From NCBI GenBank assembly GCA_947478535.1, contig CANJXD010000030.1:1-21158 (forward strand): a DNA stretch of 21,158 nucleotides, written 5' to 3'. Source of the stretch: Acetobacteraceae bacterium (lineage in GTDB: Bacteria; Pseudomonadota; Alphaproteobacteria; Acetobacterales; Acetobacteraceae). Below the pieces are notes generated by a model. That model was given only the letters and a program-made list of their open reading frames with translations, did no database searches and had not been told where the DNA came from. A program made the translations under genes and the position numbers. Positions 1 through 6,044 of this stretch are shown here, one piece after another (position 1 is the stretch's first letter; each line of letters opens with the position of its first letter).

Positions 1-446
1 AAGGGGCGATGACGCGCCTTGGCGTCGAACGGTGCATGCACACCGCGGGGACGGAAAAGAGCTTCCTCGACCCGTTCCGCCCCGAACAGCCGGCCGATGC
101 GGCGCGGCTTGAGGTTCTGCTGGCGGAACTCCACGTCATCTTCAAGGACTGGGTGCGGGATCGCCGCGCGGGGAAGCTGAAGGCGGCGGAGGACCAGCTG
201 TTCACCGGCCGCTTCTGGACGGGGAAGGAAGCGGTGGCGCTCGGCCTCGCGGATCGCCTCGGGGAAGCCTCGGCTGAGATCAAGGCGCGGTTCGGGGAGA
301 AGGCGACGGTGGTGCCCATCGGCGCGCGCCGCCCGCCCTGGCCGCTGCGGCTGCTGTCGGGCGGGGCGCTGGCCGGAGGGGCACTCGCCGAAGGGGCGGT
401 GGCGGCGCTGGAGGAACGCGCCGCCTGGGCCCGGCTGGGGCTGTAG
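1..446 (+). CDS. S49 family serine peptidase (SppA/SohB type), C-terminal part
   Basis: The frame is open from the left edge to a TAG at 444-446, so the true start lies outside the window; the ATG at position 9 is internal. The visible part reads like the C-terminal half of a short-form S49 signal-peptide peptidase: a LGVER strand, then TAGTEKSFLDPF, the family's AGxxK...DPF block, in which the Lys (codon 57-59) is the expected general base of the Ser-Lys dyad. It continues with a helix ending in VRDRR and the LFTGRFWTGKEAVALGLAD block usual near the end of the family. The nucleophilic Ser would be upstream, out of view. S49 enzymes cleave membrane-embedded peptides such as leftover signal peptides. 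The last 45 residues are Ala/Gly/Leu-rich. The gene is convergent with dut, 22 bases away, with no obvious terminator between them. Confidence 0.88.
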   Translation, partial: GAMTRLGVERCMHTAGTEKSFLDPFRPEQPADAARLEVLLAELHVIFKDWVRDRRAGKLKAAEDQLFTGRFWTGKEAVALGLADRLGEASAEIKARFGEKATVVPIGARRPPWPLRLLSGGALAGGALAEGAVAALEERAAWARLGL

Positions 447-468
447 GTCCGCGGAGGGGAAGCCTGTT

Positions 469-939
469 CTACCGCGTCCCGGTGCTGCCGAAGCCGCCCG
501 CGCCGCGCTCCGACAGCGCGGAAAACTCCTCCACCACGTCGAAATGCGGCCGCACCACCGGCACGAAGACCATCTGCGCGAAGCGCTCGCCGGGTGAGAG
601 GATGATGGGCGCCGTTCCCGGCGCGGAGCGGTTCCAGGCGCTGACCATGATGGGGCCGGTGTAGTCGGCATCGATCAGCCCGACGAGGTTGCCGAGGACG
701 AGCCCCTGCCGGTGCCCGAGACCCGATCGCGGCAGCACCATCGCTGCCAGCCCGGCGTTGGCGATGTGCACGGCAATGCCGGAGGACACCAGCACCGGCG
801 CGGTGCCGGGATGCAGTTCCAGCGGTGCATCGAGGCAGGCGAGCAGGTCCACCGCCGCGGCCATGCCGGTCTGGTAGCGCGGCAGCCCCCATTGATGCAG
901 GCGGGGGTCGAGCACCTTCAATTCGACGCGGCAATCCAT
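469..939 (-). CDS. dut: dUTP diphosphatase (dUTPase)
   Basis: A 156-residue protein of the usual length for the homotrimeric dUTPase, which hydrolyses dUTP to dUMP and pyrophosphate and keeps uracil out of DNA. All five family motifs are visible: motif 1 AAAVDLLA (27-34), motif 2 [10 protein letters not shown] (70-79), motif 3 GLIDADYTG (87-95, with catalytic Asp90 and Tyr93), motif 4 GERFAQMVF (117-125), and the C-terminal lid motif 5 [10 protein letters not shown] (145-154). Motif 1 has Val where Tyr or Met is more usual. The frame is open 24 codons further upstream, but the ATG at 939 is chosen because AGGAG sits about ten bases before it and conserved sequence starts there. A long dyad (957-1000) ends just upstream of that ribosome binding site. 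Confidence 0.95.
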   Translation of the reverse strand: MDCRVELKVLDPRLHQWGLPRYQTGMAAAVDLLACLDAPLELHPGTAPVLVSSGIAVHIANAGLAAMVLPRSGLGHRQGLVLGNLVGLIDADYTGPIMVSAWNRSAPGTAPIILSPGERFAQMVFVPVVRPHFDVVEEFSALSERGAGGFGSTGTR

Positions 940-956
940 GGGTAGGCGGCTCCTGC

Positions 957-1000
957 GGCATGCAATGGGGCGGAGATGACACCCCGTCCCGTTGCATGCC
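957..1000 (-). promoter_or_regulatory. Imperfect 22-base-arm dyad in the dut leader
   Basis: The outer arms GGCATGCAA (957-965) and TTGCATGCC (992-1000) are perfectly complementary. Pairing continues inward through GGG/CCC and CGG/CCG with three non-Watson-Crick positions (966/991, 970/987, 974/983) to a 6-base loop at 976-981. As plus-strand RNA two of the three are G-U wobbles; as minus-strand (dut) RNA one is a wobble and two are A-C mismatches. On the dut transcript the hairpin would end a few bases before the AGGAG ribosome binding site. It could be an operator, a leader hairpin affecting dut translation, or part of an unannotated plus-strand RNA. The structure is directly visible; its role is not known. 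Confidence 0.55.
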
Positions 1001-1031
1001 ACAGGCGCCACGCGGCGTCAGCCAGCGTTTG

Positions 1032-1057
1032 GGGGGGCATCGCACTCGCCACCCCCC
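1032..1057 (-). terminator. Possible G6/C6 hairpin terminator after the CoA-transferase operon
   Basis: A run of G (1032-1037) and a run of C (1052-1057) can pair across a 14-base loop, nine bases beyond the stop codon of the last gene of the minus-strand operon. The position suits a terminator, but the minus-strand sequence after the stem is CAAACG, not a U tract, so a Rho-independent role is doubtful. Confidence 0.25.
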
Positions 1058-1065
1058 GAACCGTC

Positions 1066-1596
1066 TCAGGCGAAGCCGAACAGCTCCACCGCCGCCGTGT
1101 GGCGGGCGATGGCGGCGGCCGTCTGTTCGCGGATCGCCACCACGTCATCGTCCAGCATCGCCACCACCTGATACAGGCGGCGTTCCGTCGGCGTGCCGCG
1201 ATGCACGCCGGGGGTGACGTAGAAGGGCTCCTCCTCCGACACCTGCGCGATCTCGGCGGCCGAGAGCGAGGCATCGGCGGGGGCGCGCTTCACATACCAT
1301 TGCCGCAGCAGCGCCGGCCGCCCGTCCAGCAGCGCCAGCGCGCCCTGGTTGTTGTGGTCGATGCGCCAGCGATTGGCGGTCACTTCCTCCAGCGAGATGT
1401 GCATTTCCATCCCGCCGACCTTGGCCCCCCACTGGGTAAAGCCATCCCGGCGCCCAGGCCCCATGGCCTTCAGGCGCGGGCGCTGGCGCGCCGGGATCGA
1501 CTTCTCGTCGAACGCCTTCGCCCAGAGCGCCATCAGCCGGTCGATCTCCGGCGGCTGCTCGATGGCGCGCAGGCTGCGCGGTGGTTCCTTGCTCAT
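1066..1596 (-). CDS. Uncharacterised 176-residue protein, last gene of the CoA-transferase operon
   Basis: I do not recognise this family. The protein is soluble, with no signal peptide or membrane segment. Visible features are an N-terminal helix (IDRLMALWAKAFDE), a basic stretch (RQRPRLKAMGPGRRDG), a central part rich in predicted strand with many aromatics (GMEMHISLEEV, NRWRIDHNN, RQWYVKRAP), and a C-terminal amphipathic helix (DDDVVAIREQTAAAIARHTAAVELFG). There is no obvious metal-binding or nucleotide-binding motif. Its ATG overlaps the stop of the upstream class III CoA-transferase by four bases (ATGA at 1593-1596), so the two are almost certainly translated together and may be functionally linked. 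The reading frame has coding-like composition and no competing frame, so the gene is probably real. Confidence 0.72.
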   Translation of the reverse strand: MSKEPPRSLRAIEQPPEIDRLMALWAKAFDEKSIPARQRPRLKAMGPGRRDGFTQWGAKVGGMEMHISLEEVTANRWRIDHNNQGALALLDGRPALLRQWYVKRAPADASLSAAEIAQVSEEEPFYVTPGVHRGTPTERRLYQVVAMLDDDVVAIREQTAAAIARHTAAVELFGFA

Positions 1597-2828
1597 GAAC
1601 GGCGTTTCGCCACCACGATCCCCTTTTCCTTCAACTGAGCGATCTCTTCCGCCGAGAAGCCGTGCGCGGCAAGGATCGAATCTCCGTGTTCATTGAATTT
1701 CGGCGGGGTGGCGCGCGTGCCACCCGGCGTCCGGCTCATCTTGATGGGGGTACCGAGCCCCCGGTACCAGTCCAGCTCCGTCACCATGTTCCGGTGGGCG
1801 GTATGCGGGGCCTGCAACGTCTCATCCACATGCAGCACGGGGCCGGAGGGCACGCCGCTCCGCAGCAGCCTGTCCGTCAGCGCGTGCCCATCTTCTTCCG
1901 CCAATCGTACATCGAGGATGGCGTCGAGTTCGGCGCGGTTCGTCACGCGCAGCCCATTGGTCAGGAAGCGCGGGTCCTTCGGCAGGTCGTCGAGGCCGAG
2001 GAAGGTGCAGAACCGCTTGAAGGTCGGGTCATTGCCCACGGCGACGAAGATCTCGCAGGTCCTGGTCGCGTATTTCGAATAGGGCGAGATGTTCGGATGC
2101 GGGTTTCCCGTGGCCTTCGGCCGCTTCCCGTTCAGGAAGTGGTTGGCGGCCTGCGGGTGCAGCAGCGCCATGCCGCAATCATGCAGCGACATGTCGAGAA
2201 ACTGGCCGAGCCCGCTGCGGTTGCGTTCCTGCAGCGCCATCAGGATGGCGATGGCGGAATACAGCCCCGTGGCGAGATCGACGATCGGCGTGCCCATGCG
2301 CAGCGGGCCGGTCGTGTCGTTGCCGTTGATCGACATCAGCCCGACCATCGCCTGGATCACAGCGTCATAGCCCGGGAGCGATCCCAGTGGCCCATCGGCG
2401 CCGAAGCCGGAGACGCGGCAATGCACCAGGCCGGGGAAGCGTTGGGACAGGCAATCGGCATAGCCGATGCCCCACTTTTCCATGCTGCCGGGCTTGTAGT
2501 TCTCGATCAGCACATCCGCGCCGTCGAGCAGGCGCATCAGCACGTCCCGCCCCTCGGGCTTCGAGAGGTCGAGCGCGAGGGAGCGCTTGTTGCGGTTCAC
2601 GCCGATGAAGTAGCTGGCCTCATCCTCATGGAAAGGGGGGCCCCAGTCGCGCACCTCATCGCCCTGCGGCGGCTCGATCTTCACCACCTCCGCGCCGTGG
2701 TCGGACAGGATCATGGTGCAATAGGGCCCGCCGAGGACGCGGGTGAGGTCGATGACCTTCAGCCCGGCGAGCGCGCCGGGGGAAAGTGCCAGGCCCTTTC
2801 CTGCCGAAATGGGCGGGGCTTCCGTCAT
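1593..2828 (-). CDS. Class III (CaiB/BaiF family) CoA-transferase
   Basis: This 411-residue protein has the full length of a family III CoA-transferase, which moves CoA between carboxylic acids through an aspartyl-CoA anhydride. The family N-terminus is clear: LKVIDLTRVLGGPYCTM (23-39), then DHGAEVVKIEPP (43-54) and NRNKRSLALDL (78-88). The catalytic Asp is Asp155 in GYDAVIQAM. GxFLDMSLHDC and the C-terminal substrate-binding repeat follow, with RSGVPSGPV near residue 325. Family members act on oxalate, carnitine, bile acids, benzylsuccinate, mesaconate and others; sequence alone does not give the substrate. The start overlaps the stop of the beta subunit by ATGA (2825-2828), and its own stop overlaps the next gene the same way. 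Two different CoA-transferase folds in one operon is unusual. Confidence 0.93.
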   Translation of the reverse strand: MTEAPPISAGKGLALSPGALAGLKVIDLTRVLGGPYCTMILSDHGAEVVKIEPPQGDEVRDWGPPFHEDEASYFIGVNRNKRSLALDLSKPEGRDVLMRLLDGADVLIENYKPGSMEKWGIGYADCLSQRFPGLVHCRVSGFGADGPLGSLPGYDAVIQAMVGLMSINGNDTTGPLRMGTPIVDLATGLYSAIAILMALQERNRSGLGQFLDMSLHDCGMALLHPQAANHFLNGKRPKATGNPHPNISPYSKYATRTCEIFVAVGNDPTFKRFCTFLGLDDLPKDPRFLTNGLRVTNRAELDAILDVRLAEEDGHALTDRLLRSGVPSGPVLHVDETLQAPHTAHRNMVTELDWYRGLGTPIKMSRTPGGTRATPPKFNEHGDSILAAHGFSAEEIAQLKEKGIVVAKRRS

Positions 2829-3586
2829 GCCGCTTGTTTCCTGTCAAAGACCCGGGCGCAGAACTCCGGGTAGGTTTCCAGCATCTCGTCGCAGACCGGC
2901 CCGCGCAGCAGCGCGAGTTCCTCGGCCGTTGGGGCGGGCGTGACCGGCACGTCATCGGCCGCGTCGAAATCGAATCCGGTGGCGGCGCGCACACTGGCCA
3001 GGCTTTCCCCGGGATGGAGGCTTTCCAGCGAAAAGCGCGCGCGGTCGGGGTGGAAGCGGAAGACGCATTTGCCCGTCACCAGCGCCTGCGCCGTGCCGCG
3101 GCGGAACACGCCGGGGGCGGAAACGCCGGGGGCGGAGATGTTATCCACCTGCTTCACCAGCACGCGGGGCGAGTGTTCTTCGCGGAACAGGATGGTGCGC
3201 GGCGTCATGAAATACATGAAGGCGGACCCGAAGCTGCCGGGAAAACGCACGCCGCCGGACGCCGTTCCCCCCGGCCATTCGCCGGTGCCGAGGAGGTTCA
3301 GATTGGCCTGCCCGTCGATCTGCCCGCCGCCGAGAAAGAACAGGTCGATCCGTCCCTGCCCGGTCAGGTCGAACAATTCGCGGGAGCCTTCGGTGAAGGG
3401 ATTGCCGCTGCGCTTGTGCAGCAGCGAGAGCCGCACCGCGTGTCCCTGCTTCCGCACCAGCCAGCAGGCCGCCGCCGGCAAGGGGGACGCAGCACCCACC
3501 GCGATATGCCGGGCCGGCGGCGCGGTGGGGTCCAGGATCAGCCGCGCCAGCGTCGCCGCCAGCAATTCCTCCGGCTTCACGGTCAT
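2825..3586 (-). CDS. CoA-transferase, class I-type beta subunit (GctB/IpdB-like)
   Basis: A 253-residue protein resembling the beta subunit of glutaconate CoA-transferase and the related IpdB family. Supporting blocks are the GGGQIDGQANLNLLG loop (the family's G-x-Q-V-D-x-x-G-N-x-N motif), the glycine-rich segment GGVRFPGSFGSAFMYFM, and a C-terminal SLHPGESLASVRAATGFDF (the family's LHPG...TGF block). The segment where class I transferases carry the catalytic Glu reads LSLLHKRSGNPFTEG, and I see no Ser-Glu-x-Gly there. IpdAB enzymes, which hydrolyse a ring in steroid degradation rather than transfer CoA, also lack that Glu. The gene overlaps the alpha subunit stop by ATGA (3583-3586), as expected for subunits made in equal amounts. 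The family call is firm; transferase versus hydrolase is open. Confidence 0.85.
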   Translation of the reverse strand: MTVKPEELLAATLARLILDPTAPPARHIAVGAASPLPAAACWLVRKQGHAVRLSLLHKRSGNPFTEGSRELFDLTGQGRIDLFFLGGGQIDGQANLNLLGTGEWPGGTASGGVRFPGSFGSAFMYFMTPRTILFREEHSPRVLVKQVDNISAPGVSAPGVFRRGTAQALVTGKCVFRFHPDRARFSLESLHPGESLASVRAATGFDFDAADDVPVTPAPTAEELALLRGPVCDEMLETYPEFCARVFDRKQAA

Positions 3587-4413
3587 TCCGCGGCCCTCCG
3601 GACGGGCGTGTTGAAGACGTAGCGGTCGAGATACTCGCGGAACCCGTCCTCCGTCTTCGCGAGGCGGGCGTATTCCGCGACATGCGCGGCGTCGAAGCCG
3701 TATTCGTCGAGCAGCGCCACGGGCCAGCAGCCGCGCAGCGCGATGGCGATGGAATCGATGTAGGTCGCGTTGATGCAGCCCGGCGCCAGGCGCTCATCCT
3801 CCAGCATGTCGCCGGGCACGATGCGCTCCACCGTGGCCAGCACCCGCTTCGAGGCATGCGCGACGGTCGCCAGTTCGCGCCGGCGGCCGACCCAGATGTT
3901 CCCGGCCTCATCCGCCATCACGCCATGGATGGCCGCGATATCGGGCTGCCGCGCCGGCAGCAGCACGATCGGGTCCCCGCCATCGGGACTCATCGGGTTG
4001 TCGATGACTTTCCAGTCCGGCCTGTGGGCGAGGATGTCGCTGCCGATGATCCCGCGCAGCGGCATGAAGGGCACGCCCTTCTCGGCGGCCTGCAGCATGG
4101 TGTGGATGGCCGGGCAGGTGGCGTCGCGCAGGATGATGCGCCCGGCCTTCAGTGCCTGGGTGAAGCGGGGCGCGAAGCCGGCCTCGCCGAGGCTGACGGC
4201 GCTGGTCTCGATCTCCGCCACGCAGCCGGCGCCGACCAGCAGGTCCGTCGCGAAGCCGGAGACCGGCACGCCGAGCAGCCGCAGCCCCTTGGCACCCCGG
4301 CGCACCAAGGCGCGGGCCAGGGCGACGGACGGCAGGGAATTGTCGGGCGGCAGCGCGACCAACGCACCATCCGGCACGGTGGCGGCCATCGCGTCCAACG
4401 AGATCGTGTTCAT
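3583..4413 (-). CDS. CoA-transferase, class I-type alpha subunit (GctA/IpdA-like)
   Basis: A 276-residue protein, first gene of the operon. It opens with a helix and VPDGALVALPPDNSLPSVALARALVRRG, the usual N-terminus of class I alpha subunits, though PPDN replaces the common glycine-rich loop. It continues with GVPFMPLRGIIGSD, typical of the glutaconate CoA-transferase/IpdA branch, then ADEAGNIWVG and an E-R-I-V segment. The partner is the overlapping beta subunit, and the two should form a heteromer. The ATG at 4413 has AAGGAG seven bases upstream. The substrate cannot be read from sequence; the neighbouring class III transferase suggests catabolism of an acyl-CoA or a dicarboxylate. Confidence 0.87.
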   Translation of the reverse strand: MNTISLDAMAATVPDGALVALPPDNSLPSVALARALVRRGAKGLRLLGVPVSGFATDLLVGAGCVAEIETSAVSLGEAGFAPRFTQALKAGRIILRDATCPAIHTMLQAAEKGVPFMPLRGIIGSDILAHRPDWKVIDNPMSPDGGDPIVLLPARQPDIAAIHGVMADEAGNIWVGRRRELATVAHASKRVLATVERIVPGDMLEDERLAPGCINATYIDSIAIALRGCWPVALLDEYGFDAAHVAEYARLAKTEDGFREYLDRYVFNTPVRRAAE

Positions 4414-4464
4414 CAGGCGCTCCTTCGCGGCGGAACCTAGTCCCCGGCGGCGCCCCCGCCAACC

Positions 4465-4495
4465 TGCATGCGGAGCGGCCCGGCCATGCTAGGGT
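4465..4495 (+). promoter_or_regulatory. Possible extended -10 promoter for the GNAT gene
   Basis: In the 112-base gap between divergent genes, TGCTAGGGT (4487-4495) matches an extended -10 pattern (TGnTAnnnT) about 30 bases before the GNAT start. No good -35 is present; TGCATG at 4465-4470 is the nearest candidate. I see no clear promoter on the other strand for the CoA operon. Confidence 0.3.
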
Positions 4496-4525
4496 TTTCT
4501 CCAGTGTCGAGAGGGGGAAGGGGCC

Positions 4526-5101
4526 ATGACACCCGTGACCATCGAGGGGCCGCGCCTGCGCCTGCGCCCCTGGCGGCTGCCGGAGGATCTCGGCCCGCTG
4601 CACGCCGTCAATGGTGACCCGGAGGTGATGGGCTTTTTCCCCAACGTCCAGGACCGCGCCGAAAGCGATGCATGGGGCGCGCGTATCGCCGCGAATTTCG
4701 GGGAACGCGGCTATGGCTTCTGGGTGGTGGAAACCCCCACGGAGGGCATGGTGGGTGTGGTCGGCCTGCAACCCGTGTTCTTCGAGGCCGCTTTCAGCCC
4801 GCCCGAGGCGCCCGCGACCGAGATCGGCTGGCGCATCGCCCGGCGCGCCCAGCGGCAGGGGCTGGCGGAGGAAGCGGCGCGGCTCGCGCTTGCCTATGGC
4901 TTCGGGCCGGCGGGGCTGGACCGCATCCACGCCTTCACGCCTCCGGCCAACCTGCCGTCCTGGGCGCTGATGGAAAAGCTCGGCATGAAGCGGGTGGGCA
5001 GCTTCGAGCACCCGCGCCTGCCGGTGGGTAGCCCACTCCGGCACCAATTGCTGTATGCGGCGACGCGGCGGGACTGGATCGACGACCGAATCGGTGGCTA
5101 A
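4526..5101 (+). CDS. GNAT family N-acetyltransferase (RimJ/RimL-like)
   Basis: A 191-residue protein with the RimJ/RimL-type GNAT layout. The N-terminal strand is IEGPRLRLRPWRLPEDLGPL. Strand and acetyl-CoA-binding segment EIGWRIARRAQRQGLAEEA follow, where QRQGLA is the pyrophosphate-binding Q/R-x-x-G-x-A loop. The closing motif is NLPSWALMEKLGMKRVGSFEHP (N-x-x-S...LGM), usual for this branch. Such enzymes acetylate ribosomal protein N-termini, antibiotics or small amines; the acceptor cannot be predicted. A GGGGAAGGGG purine run lies just before the ATG. The next gene begins 52 bases downstream on the same strand, so co-transcription is possible. Confidence 0.9.
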   Translation: MTPVTIEGPRLRLRPWRLPEDLGPLHAVNGDPEVMGFFPNVQDRAESDAWGARIAANFGERGYGFWVVETPTEGMVGVVGLQPVFFEAAFSPPEAPATEIGWRIARRAQRQGLAEEAARLALAYGFGPAGLDRIHAFTPPANLPSWALMEKLGMKRVGSFEHPRLPVGSPLRHQLLYAATRRDWIDDRIGG

Positions 5102-5153
5102 AGCCTGCTGGAACCGGCCGCGAATCGGCGCCAGTGATGGATGGGGTCTAGGA

Positions 5154-6044
5154 ATGCGGGGGCTCGGCGCCGCGATGATCGGACGGCGCGGCCTGCTGGC
5201 TGCGGGCGGCGCGATGGTAGGTGCCGCGATGGTGGGCAAGGCGGCGCAGGCTGCACCCTCCAGCCGTTTCATCAATACCTCGGACCAGGTGCGGCTGCAT
5301 GTGCTGGAAGCCGGCGCCGGCCGGACCATCCTGTTCGTGCCGGGCTGGTGCATGCCGGCCTGGATCTTCACCCCGCAGATCGACCAGCTTTCCGCCCGCT
5401 ACCGCGTCGCCGTCATGGACCCGCGTGGCCAGGGCCGCTCCGCGGTGCCGGCGCAGGGCTACGACCCGCAGCGGCGGGGGCGGGATATCGCGGAGGTGCT
5501 GGCCACCCTCGGCCCGGGGCGCGTCGTGCTCGCGGGCTGGTCGCTCGGCGTGCTGGATGCATTGTCCTACCTCGACCAGTCCGGCGATGCGCGGATCGCG
5601 GGCCTGGTCCTGATCGACAATTCGGTGGGGGAGGGGGAGCCGCCGCCCGCCACCAACAGCCGCTTCTTCCAGAACCTCCGCAGCCAGCGGGACACGACGG
5701 TGCGCGGCTTCGTCGCCAGCATGTATCGCACGCCGCAGACGCCGGACTACCTGGACCGCCTGGCGCGCGACGCGCAGCGCATGCCGGTGGAAGCCAGCAT
5801 CCGCCTGCTGTCTTACCCACGGCCGCGGGAATTCTGGCGCAATGCGCTGTATGCCACGCGGCGCCCCGTGCTCTATGCCGTGACGCCCCGCTTCCGGGGC
5901 CAGGCCAACCTGGTGGCGCAGCGCCACCCCGCCGCCAGCATCGACATCTACGAGGATGCCGGCCACGCGCTGTTCGTGGACCAGGCCGCGCGCTTCAACA
6001 CAAGGCTTGAGAGCTTCATGGCGCGCGAGGCCCAATGGGCGTGA
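5154..6044 (+). CDS. Exported alpha/beta hydrolase with Tat-type signal peptide
   Basis: An alpha/beta-hydrolase-fold protein of 296 residues from the ATG at 5154. The N-terminus MIGRRGLLAAGG...GKAAQA (from residue 8) is a twin-arginine-type signal with a probable cut after AQA, so the enzyme should act in the periplasm. Fold landmarks are FVPGWCMPAWIF (oxyanion loop, 61-72), DPRGQGRS (89-96), the nucleophile elbow AGWSLG with Ser130, and EDAGHALFVDQ with His271. The usual acid after strand 7 is not apparent (the segment reads VTPRFRGQ); Asp155 in VLIDNS, after strand 6, could serve. An ATG at 5175 would also keep the signal, and the frame is open upstream to 5055; 5154 is chosen because GGGG lies seven bases before it. 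It overlaps the following membrane protein gene. Substrate unknown. Confidence 0.85.
   Translation: MRGLGAAMIGRRGLLAAGGAMVGAAMVGKAAQAAPSSRFINTSDQVRLHVLEAGAGRTILFVPGWCMPAWIFTPQIDQLSARYRVAVMDPRGQGRSAVPAQGYDPQRRGRDIAEVLATLGPGRVVLAGWSLGVLDALSYLDQSGDARIAGLVLIDNSVGEGEPPPATNSRFFQNLRSQRDTTVRGFVASMYRTPQTPDYLDRLARDAQRMPVEASIRLLSYPRPREFWRNALYATRRPVLYAVTPRFRGQANLVAQRHPAASIDIYEDAGHALFVDQAARFNTRLESFMAREAQWA

Noticed and set aside
3908..5371. Minus-strand frame of 487 codons across the GNAT and CoA-transferase alpha genes
   Set aside because: It overlaps two well-supported genes in other frames and has no recognisable protein pattern.
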